Notes under the pieces: generated by a model
Seen by the model: the letters and a program-made list of their open reading frames with translations, nothing else
Databases searched by the model: none
Told to the model about the DNA's origin: nothing
Shown here: piece by piece, positions 61,801 to 64,000 of the stretch
How the letters are laid out: every line of letters begins with the position of its first letter
How positions within the stretch are numbered: position 1 is the first letter of the stretch
From: Owenia fusiformis
Lineage: Eukaryota > Annelida > Polychaeta > Sabellida > Oweniidae
Assembly: GCA_903813345.2 (NCBI GenBank)
Contig: CAIIXF020000003.1
Location: forward strand, 7,647,815-7,711,814
Direction of reading: 5' to 3'
DNA: 64,000 nt
Position numbers and translations under genes: made by a program

Positions 61801-64000
61801 TGTTTGACGGACTTTTTGATAATACATGTGCCGTCGTAATCAAGGTCCAGGATGTTAACGATAATAAGCCAGTTTTTACGCAGTCAGAATACACAGTTAG
61901 GAATATACAAGAAGAGAGCACGGATAATCCAAAGTTTCTTGTTCAGGTAGGTGGATTGAAATGTGTTGATTTTAATTTCATGACAGACACCAACCTTACT
62001 ATTTATATTTATTATTAATTTGATTGATTTGTTTAGATCTACGCTTCTATAGCACTGCGGAGTGGTGTTGGAATTTTCTTAGAAAGTGTATTTTATTCAC
62101 TATCAAGGGCTTCTTTGAAAAAAATATTCTGATTTAAATAACTTTTCATGAAATACTGAGATATAACTATCATTGGCCAAGGAACATGTTTAATTAATGC
62201 AAAATTGAAGTTTGCTTGCTTATGTCTTTTCATAGGGGATAAACAGTCTTCAAACTTAGGATTTGCAAAATATACATTTTCCTGGACCTGTCATTGAAAT
62301 ATTTCTTAGATTCTTCACATTGTATCTCAGTTTAGATGTGTTCCATTATGTCAAATTTTACTCGACTAACACATTTGTATGTTTGGATTAATAGAACGCA
62401 CGTGGGAGAAAGTTCAAGGTATTTCAATGTTGTAATGTTGTAAATAATTGTTGTGGACCCACAATTTCTCAGCCCTTACTTTTCAATGATATCGACCCCC
62501 TCCCTATAAATGGAGGCTTGCATTTCAATATTATGTTGTCTTTGTACTAGTTATGTCACCAGCACAAGTGATGACATATTGTTATAGTCTCCAACTTTTA
62601 TATGGATGGTGTTTGTCATCCAGCATCCGACGGTCGGTGTTCAGAGTTCGATATCTTAACAAATGGCAGGTGGTGACATTTTGCATGTTAATGCCTTGTA
62701 TACTTGTTGTTGTGTTGAAAATTAACGAAGAGGAAATGTCTTTGTATTCAGTTTACAAATGCACCTTTAATTCTAGTGCATAATGCACACTGAGTATGAG
62801 ACTGTCATTGCACACTGAGAAATGTTATTTATTATTACTGCAAAATAAGTTGTATATGTTAATATTCCTCACATGTGGTTTTAAATCATTGCTTCTGAAA
62901 AACACATTTATGTTGATTGAATTGTTACACAACATCATTGTGACATTTTATCAATGTGACTTCATATTTACAGGTCAGTGCGACAGATCCAGATACAATG
63001 CAGAACACCAATATCCACTATCGACTAGAAGGCCAGTATGCAGAGGACGGCACATTTGTCATCGACCCCAACACCGGGGAGATCTCCGTCACTAGGCCTT
63101 TAGATCGGGACAGTCCTAAAGGGACAGAGGCATATGAGGTAAAGAATCTGGTTGGATTGCACTCATTCGCCATCTATTTAATCAAATAAAGTTTATTTGT
63201 GTTTATATGTGTAGATTATAGAAATCTTACACTTCTTGATTGAATTCTTTGCTTTACATGTAAAATATAACATAGATTCTAGATAGCATGATAGCATTCA
63301 TCTTGAAGAATAAATTTGGAGTGATAAAAGAAATTAAAGAATTAAAAAAAATTAGGGATGCTATGGCAAAAAAACGTTCGAGACTATTACCCAATTAAGC
63401 TATAGCTTTCCTGCATGTATGTATATAAAACCCAAGATATGTTTGAATTCAGGTGAACGTCTTGGCGGATGATGAACCAGGACAGCCGTCATCACTAACT
63501 GGTGTAGCCGTTGTGAGAATCTTCCCAACAGACATCAATGATAATGCTCCGGAGTTCACTGGCTCTTTGATTGGACACGTCACAGAGCATGCTAGTGCAA
63601 GTAAGCTATATTTTGATCTTCGTTAATTTTTTCTATTTGCCATATTAGTCTATATTTTGTGATATCAATGTCTTAAGCCAATTTTCGTAAGAATATTCAT
63701 TAAAATTATTTTTAATTACAGTAATTAGAATATGATGTCATTTAATTTAAATTGGATAACCACATAGCTGCTTTCAATGTCCAAAATTATTAGAATCATT
63801 TAAATATTCCCTTGACTAATAAGATTCCATAAATGATCTGTAAATGTTATGTTTTCCCTATTTCATTCTCAAGTCATCACCAAGATGCGGTGATATACTG
63901 TTATAGACACTGCTTTTTGTGACTTGCGATTTCAGGAATAATTTACCTTATTCATTGTAATCCTATACCAAACATTATCTCATTCCAGATGATCCTGTGC
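667..64000 (+). CDS. CadN: Neural-cadherin-like classical cadherin, 16 exons, 3' end outside window
   Basis: This is a calcium-dependent homophilic cell-adhesion receptor of the classical type III cadherin group. It would act at the plasma membrane, and its missing cytoplasmic tail would bind catenins (family knowledge). Joined coding exons: 667-1888, 51550-51735, 53799-54036, 54231-54459, 57120-57234, 57569-57683, 58111-58361, 58542-59266, 59596-59988, 60205-60402, 60940-61123, 61271-61414, 61648-61946, 62974-63138, 63453-63600 and 63989-64000+. The frame is open throughout (1,541 residues). About 14 cadherin repeats are visible, with linkers DENDN 220-224, NINDE 420-424, DINDN 632-636, NVNDE 740-744, DVNNN 844-848, DLNDN 955-959, DVNDV 1177-1181, DVNDN 1296-1300 and 1402-1406, and DINDN 1515-1519. 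CadN-type features are the paired cysteines 825-826 with C855 and C947, and the non-canonical linkers at 525-530 and 1057-1061. The family is certain; CadN orthology is very likely. Confidence 0.93.
1889..9056. other. Gene-free part of intron 1
   Basis: AT-rich sequence with no recognisable coding. It holds a run of 18 C residues at 2123-2140, a C-rich quadruplex-type tract (5625-5666), a copy of the GAAGCTCTCTTTTAAGA repeat family near 6978-7020, a relic of the GGGTGCAAATT-type family at about 4815-4890, a duplicated TTGTTGTTTGGT segment (about 7184-7240) and a pyrimidine-rich CT stretch (8580-8670). The best recursive-splice-like site here is TAG|GTATAA at 4745/4746, after a long pyrimidine tract. 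Confidence 0.6.
5625..5666 (-). other. G-quadruplex-prone tract on the minus strand
   Basis: The + strand carries eight successive runs of three to seven cytosines separated by loops of one to three bases, so the minus strand satisfies the G3+N1-7 quadruplex pattern several times over. It lies in intron 1 about 3.7 kb from exon 1. The G-rich strand is the template strand of the cadherin gene; the transcript itself would be C-rich. Confidence 0.6.
9057..9261. mobile_element. pogo/Tc1-like MITE, copy 1
   Basis: The right end reads GGTTTTACTGTA; its reverse complement TACAGTAAAACC matches the degraded left end (GTGAAACCTGTATATCTG). The body contains repeated CTGAACACCT and TGTGAACACTTTTT motifs in both orientations. 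Ends starting CAGT inside a TA dinucleotide are typical of pogo/Tigger-type elements (family knowledge), hence the assignment. It is about 205 bp, far too short to encode a transposase. Related copies occur at 11752-11945, 30985-31185 and 49939-50138. Confidence 0.7.
10131..10190. repeat. Fragment of the pogo-like MITE family
   Basis: A short stretch containing GAGAACACCCCTGTGAAGTG followed by TGTGAACACTTTTTAGG resembles the inner part of the MITE at 9057-9261. No terminal inverted repeats remain, so it is a decayed fragment. Confidence 0.4.
10419..10748 (+). promoter_or_regulatory. Cluster of three RFX X-box motifs
   Basis: GTTACCATGGCAAC occurs exactly at 10419-10432 and again at 10579-10592, and GTTACTATGGAGAC at 10735-10748. 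All three fit the palindromic X-box recognised by RFX transcription factors (established motif). Two perfect 14-mers 160 bp apart are unlikely by chance. Whether RFX regulates this gene is inference; the sites could also have been deposited by an old repeat. Confidence 0.5.
11752..11945. mobile_element. pogo/Tc1-like MITE, copy 2, with duplicated left end
   Basis: TACAGTAAAACCTGT occurs twice, at 11752 and 11808, both in the same orientation, followed by the family's CAAACACCTGTCAATTTGAA and ATGTGAACAAGTGTC motifs. The doubled left end suggests insertion of one copy into another or a local duplication. The right end is eroded and no matching terminal GGTTTTACTGTA is seen. Confidence 0.6.
12375..12545 (+). 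repeat. Dispersed repeat family B (GGGTGCAAAATTCT...), copy 1
   Basis: This segment shares long colinear blocks with 33055-33265: GGGTGCAAAATTCT, TTGGTCAAAATATGC, a TTTTCATGCTTTT block, and an end of GGGGAGATCACTG preceded by a TTTAAT(A/G)CT block. Reverse-orientation relatives lie at 22410-22600. No inverted ends or poly-A tail are obvious, so the class is unknown. It contains the recursive-splice-like site at 12491/12492. Confidence 0.6.
12470..12497 (+). promoter_or_regulatory. Candidate recursive splice site (ratchet point) in intron 1
   Basis: A pyrimidine-rich tract leads to CTCAG directly followed by GTGAGTG, so an acceptor (AG at 12490-12491) abuts a consensus donor (GT at 12492-12493). 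This is the zero-length-exon structure used for stepwise removal of long introns in animals. The motif is clear; its use is untested. The corresponding position in the family B copy near 33220 reads CTCAGATGAGTG and lacks the GT. Confidence 0.4.
12546..15327. other. Gene-free part of intron 1
   Basis: No supported gene. Two open frames (13970-14413, 147 codons; 14814-15173, 119 codons) have no recognisable domain, lack a reliable start context and are probably chance in AT-rich DNA. A repeat family A copy lies at about 14721-14800. Confidence 0.55.
14721..14800 (+). repeat. Dispersed repeat family A, copy with long match to 28861-28935
   Basis: Contains AAGCTCTCTTTTAAGAAGTG, then GAAGTCAAACAAATGCAAAG, preceded by a CATGCAG...TCTAGTT-type block. 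The same colinear order occurs at 28861-28935 and, inverted, at about 56155-56220. Short-core copies also lie near 6978, 18389, 19557, 26401, 33023, 36009 and 44103 (+), and near 21382 and 22141 (-). Confidence 0.75.
15328..15790 (+). repeat. Minisatellite with 20-bp units in 40-bp higher-order pairs
   Basis: The regular core (about 15437-15715) alternates TTAATATTGGTGCAAGGGCT with TTAGTATTGGTGCAATGGAT, giving a 40-bp higher-order period repeated about seven times. The flanks are degenerate single units (GGTGCAAG, GTACAAGG). The homogeneous centre with decayed edges is what unequal exchange or slippage produces. Confidence 0.9.
15791..21694. other. Gene-free part of intron 1
   Basis: No coding signal. 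It holds family A copies near 18389-18410, 19557-19600 and (inverted) 21382-21412, and a perfect 14-bp hairpin at 17210-17253. The stretch 19980-20660 is less repetitive and contains several TAATTA-type homeodomain cores. Nothing else is supported. Confidence 0.55.
17210..17253. repeat. Short perfect hairpin
   Basis: TATCAGAGTCTCTC (17210-17223) and its exact complement GAGAGACTCTGATA (17240-17253) are separated by 16 bases. Similar ACTCTGA(T/C)AAATCAGA words recur at about 12066-12084 and AGACTCTGATAAAG at about 56232, so this is probably part of a dispersed repeat rather than an RNA gene. Confidence 0.6.
21695..21946. mobile_element. MITE with perfect 24-bp ends carrying a CRE/CCAAT module
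   Basis: The outer arms 21695-21718 and 21923-21946 are exact inverted complements (beginning TTATAACATACC). The 252-bp body is much more GC- and CpG-rich than its surroundings. Inside are CCAAT (21747-21751), a GCCCGCGCCCGC block (21766-21777), ATTGG, an inverted CCAAT (21788-21792), the consensus cAMP-response element TGACGTCA (21802-21809) and another CCAAT (21813-21817). There is no coding capacity. The superfamily is undetermined because the target duplication is unclear. Confidence 0.75.
21952..22063. mobile_element. 112-bp palindromic element
   Basis: TTATGTCACTATCGTGGCA at 21952 is matched by its exact complement ending at 22063. The arms extend imperfectly for about 40 bases each (CTCGG..TCTCAG against CTGAGACCTCG), leaving a short loop. 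It begins six bases after the MITE at 21695-21946, so one may have inserted next to the other, or both may be parts of one larger unit. Confidence 0.7.
22141..22194 (-). repeat. Dispersed repeat family A, inverted copy
   Basis: On the minus strand this reads GAAGCTCTCTTTTGAGATAC followed by AAAGC..AACCTTTTGAACAG, matching the core and downstream part of other copies (TTTTAAGATACAAAATC at 6989, TTTTAAGGATACAAAATC at 19567). Confidence 0.6.
22410..22600 (-). repeat. Dispersed repeat family B, two direct copies in reverse orientation
   Basis: CAGTGATCTCCCCAGCATTA at about 22446 and CAGTGATCTCGCCAGCATTA at about 22562 are about 116 bp apart, each preceded by a GAGC(A/G)TAGTATATT block and followed by AAGCAAGTGG. 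They are the reverse of the GGGGAGATCACTG ends at 12520 and 33250. The minus-strand open frame 22402-22596 is just this duplication read as protein. Confidence 0.7.
22601..28400. other. Gene-free part of intron 1
   Basis: No gene is supported. Contents are a family D copy (24752-24870, partial 25845-25905), a family A copy at 26401-26440, a G-run of about 12 at 27097-27108, and C- and G-rich blocks at 27500-27540 and 27680-27720. The stretch 26580-27000 has less repeat character and contains ATCAAAG and AATTTAATTATG words of the TCF/LEF and homeodomain types; this is weak evidence of regulation. Confidence 0.5.
24752..24870 (+). repeat. Dispersed repeat family D, copy 1
   Basis: Shares TCATTTCTCTCTAAAATTTG, GAATGAA..TAT..ATTTTCTT and ATACAATTTAGAGTGTT-type blocks in the same order with 37876-38010 and 43300-43450, at clearly diverged identity. 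Partial copies are at 25845-25905 and about 38470-38530. It is AT-rich with no inverted ends recognised; the class is unknown. Confidence 0.6.
28402..28481 (+). repeat. 20-bp tandem repeat, four copies
   Basis: Four imperfect units of about 20 bp, of the type GTTTGAGTACACATTCTTAA. The unit boundaries are clear from the repeated GTTTGAGTA words. Confidence 0.8.
28861..28935 (+). repeat. Dispersed repeat family A, copy
   Basis: CGAAGCTCTCTTTTAAGAAG followed by TGAAGTCAAACGAATGCAAA is nearly identical to 14751-14790 and to the inverted copy at about 56161-56213. The repeat of the same words over about 75 bp, with differing flanks, shows a dispersed element rather than a chance motif. Confidence 0.75.
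29061..29250 (+). repeat. 21-bp minisatellite, nine copies
   Basis: Units of the form ATACTCACTATGAGCTATGCG are repeated head to tail nine times with one to three substitutions per unit. Because 21 is a multiple of three, several frames stay open and give spurious repetitive ORFs. The near-identity of units suggests recent expansion. Confidence 0.92.
30425..30945 (+). repeat. Tandem array of about 130-bp units, four copies, with poly-C tracts
   Basis: Four copies begin at about 30436, 30563, 30693 and 30823 (AGTCTTGCATCAAGCCCTTT). Each continues through a run of nine or more C residues, CCCTCTATTGTGTCTCTTTC, and TGATGCAAG(A/T)CTATTTTGAA. Units differ mainly in poly-C length. AGTCTTG(C/A)ATCA words at 27491 and 27580 suggest older outlying relatives. 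Long ORFs on both strands here are products of the repeat. Confidence 0.9.
30985..31185. mobile_element. pogo-like MITE, copy 3 (degraded)
   Basis: Carries CCAAACACCTCTCTAATCTG on the left, GAAATGTGAACATCTGCTAA in the middle and GTGTCAGTGGCATTCAGATT on the right, the same order as the copy at 9057-9261. The terminal repeats are eroded, and a short GAATT array (about 31099-31121) interrupts it. Confidence 0.6.
31191..33022. other. Gene-free part of intron 1
   Basis: No coding support; an 84-codon frame at 32029-32283 has no recognisable feature. The 31790-32560 interval is relatively unique and less AT-biased, as conserved non-coding sequence often is, but conservation cannot be judged from one sequence. 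AGCAAGGAATAATGTAAACA near 32546 recurs with few changes near 35069. Confidence 0.45.
33023..33265 (+). repeat. Family A fragment joined to family B copy
   Basis: TGATGAAGCTCTCTTTTAAG (33021-33040) is the family A core. It is followed after about 30 bases by family B sequence (CTCAAGTGGGTGCAAAATTC through GCTGGGGAGATCACTG), colinear with 12375-12545. The adjacency of A and B here may mean they are parts of one longer element. Confidence 0.65.
33565..33965 (+). repeat. Degenerate tandem repeat of TTTATGCAAGG type
   Basis: About a dozen spaced copies of (T/A)TATGCAAGGTT, with interspersed GCAAGCTATACAATG and GTACCTAGTTTATGC words. Period and sequence have drifted. It recalls, but is not identical to, the GGTGCAAGGG array at 15.4 kb. 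Confidence 0.75.
33966..42090. other. Gene-free part of intron 1
   Basis: No supported gene. A 131-codon minus-strand frame (35165-35560) shows no domain I recognise. Contents are a family A copy at 36009-36040, family D at 37876-38010 and about 38470-38530, C-rich pyrimidine tracts at 37062-37100 and 40340-40365, and a GTTGTCATGGTAA word at about 40444. Nothing else is visible. Confidence 0.5.
37876..38010 (+). repeat. Dispersed repeat family D, copy 2
   Basis: CGTCTGCTCATGCTCATTCC, then AATTTCTCTCTAAAATTTGA, then TTATACAATTTAGAGTGTTG, are colinear with 24752-24870 and 43300-43450. Confidence 0.6.
42097..42155 (+). promoter_or_regulatory. Dense cluster of homeodomain-type core sites
   Basis: Within about 55 bases there are three TAATTA cores (GCTAATTAG, TTAATTAG, GCTAATTAAA) plus GATTAGATTA and ATGATTAAC. 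This density exceeds that of neighbouring AT-rich DNA. Homeodomain proteins bind TAAT cores (established knowledge); enhancer activity is inference. Confidence 0.35.
43300..43450 (+). repeat. Dispersed repeat family D, copy 3
   Basis: TCATTTCTCTCTAACTTTTG, AATAAAGTCTCAGATTTTCT and ATACAATTTAGAGTGTTATT are in the same order as in the copies at 24.8 and 37.9 kb. Confidence 0.6.
44356..44450 (+). repeat. Short tandem repeat of ATGGTGTGTATTT type
   Basis: Five imperfect units of about 20 bp, each starting with (C/T)ATGGTG(T/C) and followed by a T-rich stretch. Strongly degenerate. Confidence 0.65.
46116..46544. mobile_element. DNA transposon remnant with 14-bp inverted ends and 6-bp target duplication
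   Basis: The left end CAGGCCTGTCAACT (46116-46129) is matched by its exact complement at the right end (46531-46544). GAGGCA directly abuts both sides (46110-46115 and 46545-46550). Inside are three near-repeats of TTTGAACACCTTGG/TCTGGACACCTTG type and a CpG-rich section with repeated ATGCGTGACA words, unlike the CpG-poor surroundings. Ends starting CAGG suggest a hAT-like element, but hAT normally makes 8-bp duplications, so the superfamily stays open. No coding sequence is seen. Confidence 0.75.
47498..47535 (+). repeat. Dispersed repeat family E, copy 1
   Basis: TAACAAATGACAGGTGCTAA followed by CATTTTCCATGTTAATGCC matches 62657-62694 with about four differences, and a GGTGTTCGG word precedes it as GGTGTTCAG does there. 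This is a mobile or dispersed repeat of unknown class, since the two sites lie in different introns. Confidence 0.6.
47641..47780 (+). promoter_or_regulatory. Second cluster of X-box-like motifs
   Basis: GTTACCATAGCAAC (47645-47658), GGTACCATAGTAAC (47662-47675) and GTAACCATAGTAAC (47762-47775) fit or nearly fit the RFX X-box. The first two are almost contiguous. Activity is unknown. Confidence 0.4.
48007..48700 (+). mobile_element. Non-autonomous piggyBac-like element between TTAA sites
   Basis: The left end CCTTTAGCGTGCTGCC (48007-48022) and the complement of the right end (48685-48700, CCTTTACCATGCTGCC) match at 13 of 16 positions. TTAA lies directly outside on each side (48003-48006 and 48701-48704), the piggyBac target signature. 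Two subterminal copies of CTGCCGGCGGAC.CGT.CGCC sit near the left end. The element is CpG-rich, unlike its surroundings. A 32-codon acidic reading frame (48267-48365) could be the decayed start of a transposase; its acidic character fits piggyBac N-termini, but the match is not provable by eye. Confidence 0.8.
48267..48365 (+). pseudogene. Short acidic ORF, possible remnant of a piggyBac transposase start
   Basis: Begins ATGGTGG with a good start context and encodes 32 residues rich in D and E (MVDKYDHNENVEEMDYDF...), then a stop at 48363-48365. A further GC-rich section to about 48470 could continue the ancestral frame after a shift. It lies inside the TTAA-bounded element. Identification as transposase N-terminus is inference from position and composition only. 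Confidence 0.4.
49390..49568. mobile_element. Second pogo-like MITE type (GGAACACCT family)
   Basis: The left end TACAATAAAACTGTTTAAG and the right end CTGGTTTCACTGTTTA are imperfect complements. The body has GTTCCACTT and AAGTGGAACACC in both orientations. The end structure resembles the CTGAACACCT family at 9.1, 11.8, 31.0 and 49.9 kb, but the internal words differ, so it is a related but separate family. Confidence 0.55.
49939..50138. mobile_element. pogo-like MITE, copy 4
   Basis: Starts TGCAGTAAATCCTGTG and ends GAGAGGTTTTAATGTA, imperfect complements. Inside are GAACACTTCTCTAATCTGAA, ATGTGAACACCTGCTAATCT and TAGTGGTGTTCAGATAAG, in the same order as in the copy at 9057-9261. Confidence 0.7.
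50139..51337. other. Gene-free end of intron 1
   Basis: AT-rich, no coding signal beyond short chance frames, and no further repeat recognised. It lies just upstream of the minisatellite before exon 2. Confidence 0.5.
51338..51443 (+). repeat. 16-bp tandem repeat about 100 bp upstream of exon 2
   Basis: About six units of GTAAATACTGCATCAT type, the first extended by extra CAT triplets, the last two degenerate. It lies close to the acceptor at 51549, in the zone where branch points normally fall upstream, but leaves an intact pyrimidine-containing acceptor. Confidence 0.85.
51550..51735 (+). CDS. CadN: Cadherin exon 2 (residues 408-470)
   Basis: Acceptor TATCTTCAG|A, donor G|GTAAGA, phases 1 and 1. 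It completes the third cadherin repeat with the INLQNINDELPYF linker (NINDE 420-424) and begins the fourth (DPD calcium motif near residue 456). The frame is unambiguous because exon 1 ends in a single T that this exon completes to a tyrosine codon. Confidence 0.93.
51736..53798. other. Intron 2 (2.06 kb)
   Basis: AT-rich with a C-run at about 53589-53600. The overlapping opposite-strand frames 52570-52866 and 52628-52840 show no domain and are taken as chance. No repeat family recognised. Confidence 0.6.
53799..54036 (+). CDS. CadN: Cadherin exon 3 (residues 470-549)
   Basis: Acceptor ATTTTTAG|GT, donor TC|GTAAGT, phases 1 and 2. It carries the body of the fourth repeat and the linker VGERDPQFF (524-532), which lacks the DxNDN calcium motif, then the start of the fifth repeat (MPENADPD). 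A calcium-poor joint at this place is also present in CadN proteins as I recall them, which supports the assignment. Confidence 0.92.
54231..54459 (+). CDS. CadN: Cadherin exon 4 (residues 549-625)
   Basis: Acceptor TTATTTCAG|A, donor AGG|GTAGGT, phases 2 and 0. It encodes the fifth repeat, with the RDYET motif and the VTATEDG strand. The next exon supplies the DINDN linker directly. A plus-strand read-through past 54459 reaches extra codons before a stop, which is why the donor rather than the open frame sets the end. Confidence 0.92.
54474..54648 (+). repeat. Degenerate tandem repeat (GATGTCATAAGGGG type)
   Basis: GATGTCATAAGGAGGGAAGG, GATGTCATTAAGAGTTATCC, GATGTCATAAGGGGAAGG and GATGTCATAAGGGGATGG recur with intervening TTA(T/A)CCCATTG words. 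The array continues after the hAT element at 55559 (GGGTTATTCCTTTGACATAA), showing that the element inserted into it. Confidence 0.7.
54649..55558 (-). mobile_element. hAT transposon, internally deleted
   Basis: The left end CAGAGGCGTAGCGT and the complement of the right end (ATGGCATAGCGT) are imperfect inverted repeats. TGGGTTA occurs on both sides (54642-54648 and 55559-55565), close to the 8-bp hAT duplication. Near the left end is GAGTGAGCGAAGCGAACGAG plus G-runs, as in many animal hAT relics in my experience. The minus strand carries a hAT dimerisation-domain fragment (separate entry). At 910 bp it lacks the rest of a transposase and cannot be autonomous. Confidence 0.85.
55098..55349 (-). 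pseudogene. hAT transposase C-terminal (dimerisation) domain fragment
   Basis: Reading from 55349 down to the stop at 55098-55100, the frame is open for 83 codons and has no obvious start. It contains LPVSTCCAERSFSALK followed by an LRSKMDEDRLSALALLHI block. The AERSFSALK and LR..M...RL..LALL pattern is the hallmark of the hAT family C-terminal dimerisation region. The catalytic core is absent. The plus-strand 97-codon frame over the same DNA (54890-55183) is a shadow. Confidence 0.85.
56155..56220 (-). repeat. Dispersed repeat family A, inverted copy in intron 4
   Basis: On the minus strand this reads TAAGTCGAAGCTCTCTTTAA, then GCGAAGTCAAACGAATGCAA, matching 28885-28924 closely. It shows that the family is not confined to intron 1. 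Confidence 0.7.
56492..57054. mobile_element. Foldback MITE with arms of about 66 bp and 5-bp target duplication
   Basis: The outer arms begin CACCCTATGCTTAGTGAGCG and are inverted complements over about 66 bases with two mismatches, ending in GGCGCCCAAA. TGTTA flanks both sides (56487-56491 and 57055-57059). The 430-bp centre is AT-rich without an ORF. A CAC end and a 5-bp duplication recall Transib-type elements, but the arm does not match their usual CACWRTG start, so the superfamily is left open. It ends 65 bp before the exon 5 acceptor. Confidence 0.88.
57120..57234 (+). CDS. CadN: Cadherin exon 5 (residues 626-664)
   Basis: Acceptor CTTTTCCAG|T, donor G|GTAAGA, phases 0 and 1. It encodes VINLIDINDNNPTF, the canonical DINDN linker (632-636) closing the fifth repeat, then the N-terminal strand of the sixth (VAETIAEGTEITR). 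Confidence 0.93.
57235..57568. other. Intron 5 (334 bp)
   Basis: AT-rich with consensus splice sites. The minus-strand open frame 57305-57505 is not supported. No repeat seen. Confidence 0.7.
57569..57683 (+). CDS. CadN: Cadherin exon 6 (residues 664-702)
   Basis: Acceptor TATGTTTCAG|TG, donor AG|GTATCT, phases 1 and 2. It continues the sixth repeat (TAIDKDAGENARLQYSI, with a DKD calcium-type motif) and ends at TAR before the DYD strand. Too short to stand alone as an ORF, but the frame is continuous on both sides. Confidence 0.9.
57684..58110. other. Intron 6 (427 bp)
   Basis: AT-rich, no repeat or coding signal apart from a weak AATGAAGCTCTATTTACAAG word (about 58022-58041) resembling the family A core. 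Confidence 0.7.
58111..58361 (+). CDS. CadN: Cadherin exon 7 (residues 702-786)
   Basis: Acceptor CATTTTTCAG|A, donor G|GTAAGT, phases 2 and 1. It completes the sixth repeat (RLDYDF, AVDNGEPPRSG, NVNDEPPMF with NVNDE 740-744) and opens the seventh (VNEDANPNTVV, ASDPDGD). The DxNDN-type linker, DPDGD calcium site and LDYD motif are all present. Confidence 0.94.
58542..59266 (+). CDS. CadN: Cadherin exon 8 (residues 786-1027)
   Basis: Acceptor ACTGTTTTAG|GC, donor CAG|GTAAAC, phases 1 and 0. The longest internal exon (725 bases). It encodes the end of the seventh repeat, the whole eighth and most of the ninth. The NSCC pair (C825-C826), C855 (PDCDSYNP) and C947 (LAGLCNF) occupy positions at which CadN proteins also have cysteines, strong family evidence. 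Linkers: DVNNN 844-848 (last aspartate replaced by asparagine) and DLNDN 955-959. ESGWLSV lies near the end. Confidence 0.95.
59267..59595. other. Intron 8 (329 bp)
   Basis: AT-rich, with a partial family A-like word AGAGGAAGCTCTTTGAAAAG near 59383. Nothing else seen. Confidence 0.65.
59596..59988 (+). CDS. CadN: Cadherin exon 9 (residues 1028-1158)
   Basis: Acceptor TGCATTCCAG|A, donor GCA|GTAAGG, phases 0 and 0. It completes the ninth repeat (VKATDRGTPPRSDTAEV), whose linker DTVNKPPVW (1057-1065) lacks the calcium-binding DxNDN; CadN proteins also have a non-canonical linker here. It then encodes most of the tenth repeat (QIEGNPGVSYSI, LDYEKIPEY). The open frame continues about 30 bases past 59988, but the next exon restores the family pattern only with this donor. 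Confidence 0.94.
60205..60402 (+). CDS. CadN: Cadherin exon 10 (residues 1159-1224)
   Basis: Acceptor TTTTCAATTTCAG|A, donor AGG|GTAAGC, both phase 0, exactly 66 codons. It encodes the last strand of the tenth repeat, linker DVNDVIPLF (1177-1185, fifth position valine) and the first strands of the eleventh (SVAENALIGTSVV). As a symmetric phase-0 exon, its skipping would keep the frame. Confidence 0.93.
60403..60939. other. Intron 10 (537 bp)
   Basis: Its 3' half is a minisatellite (60660-60920) that reaches to within about 20 bases of the acceptor TCATTCAAG. The 5' half is plain AT-rich sequence. Confidence 0.75.
60660..60920 (+). repeat. 21-bp minisatellite abutting the exon 11 acceptor
   Basis: About twelve units of TGCTTGGACATTGGCATATA-C type with GAACATT/GGACATT alternation, becoming degenerate towards exon 11. 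Because 21 is a multiple of three, a spurious minus-strand ORF (60630-60848) results. Confidence 0.92.
60940..61123 (+). CDS. CadN: Cadherin exon 11 (residues 1225-1286)
   Basis: Acceptor GTCATTCAAG|G, donor G|GTATGT, phases 0 and 1. Body of the eleventh repeat: VTYGIEEKG, FSIDPVTGLVET, FDREEQSEYFI, AEDGAPSARPKSNG. The EDGAPSARP stretch closely resembles the equivalent CadN segment. The acceptor is weak in pyrimidines (AATTGTCATTCAAG). Confidence 0.94.
61271..61414 (+). CDS. CadN: Cadherin exon 12 (residues 1286-1334)
   Basis: Acceptor TTCCAAATTAG|GA, donor G|GTATGA, phases 1 and 1; a symmetric exon. It encodes VHIKISDVNDNRPTF (DVNDN 1296-1300), closing the eleventh repeat, and the first strands of the twelfth (YNATVDENADTGHMV, DDNDE). 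Confidence 0.93.
61648..61946 (+). CDS. CadN: Cadherin exon 13 (residues 1334-1433)
   Basis: Acceptor TATTTCCAG|CG, donor CAG|GTAGGT, phases 1 and 0. It covers most of the twelfth repeat (FAVKQDTGEIYVAGKLDYE), the linker DVNDNKPVF (1402-1410) and the first strand of the thirteenth (RNIQEESTDNPKFLV). Two conspicuous family motifs (LDYE, DVNDN) fix the frame. Confidence 0.95.
61947..62973. other. Intron 13 (1.03 kb)
   Basis: AT-rich; contains the family E repeat copy (62657-62694). The acceptor TTTACAG precedes exon 14. No coding signal otherwise. Confidence 0.7.
62657..62694 (+). repeat. Dispersed repeat family E, copy 2
   Basis: TAACAAATGGCAGGTGGTGA and CATTTTGCATGTTAATGCC match 47498-47535 with about four differences. 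The preceding section, with TGTTATAGTCTCCAAC and CATCCGACGGTCGG, resembles repeat sequences common in marine invertebrate genomes, but I cannot name the family. Confidence 0.55.
62974..63138 (+). CDS. CadN: Cadherin exon 14 (residues 1434-1488)
   Basis: Acceptor ATTTACAG|GT, donor GAG|GTAAAG, both phase 0, exactly 55 codons. It encodes the core of the thirteenth repeat: VSATDPDT, IHYRLEGQ, FVIDPNTGEISVTRPLDRD. The ATDPD and LDRD calcium-site motifs are intact. Confidence 0.95.
63139..63452. other. Intron 14 (314 bp)
   Basis: AT-rich, no repeat or coding signal; the acceptor TTGAATTCAG is short of pyrimidines. Confidence 0.7.
63453..63600 (+). CDS. CadN: Cadherin exon 15 (residues 1489-1538)
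   Basis: Acceptor TTTGAATTCAG|GT, donor A|GTAAGC, phases 0 and 1. It closes the thirteenth repeat (LADDEPGQPSSLTG, linker DINDNAPEF 1515-1523) and begins the fourteenth (HVTEHASA). Codons are in frame with both neighbours. Confidence 0.93.
63601..63988. other. Intron 15 (388 bp)
   Basis: AT-rich, no repeat recognised. The acceptor CATTCCAG ends at 63988. Confidence 0.7.
63989..64000 (+). CDS. CadN: Cadherin exon 16, first 12 bases only
   Basis: Acceptor TATCTCATTCCAG|AT. The split codon becomes asparagine, followed by D-P-V and one more base, continuing the N-terminal strand of the fourteenth repeat (ASANDPV). The window ends inside this exon, so it is partial. It rests on the splice site, phase match and motif continuity. 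Confidence 0.75.

Noticed and set aside
1-64000. tRNA, rRNA or snRNA genes
   Set aside because: No box B-like GGTTCGANTCC, cloverleaf pairing or conserved rRNA segment was recognised on either strand.
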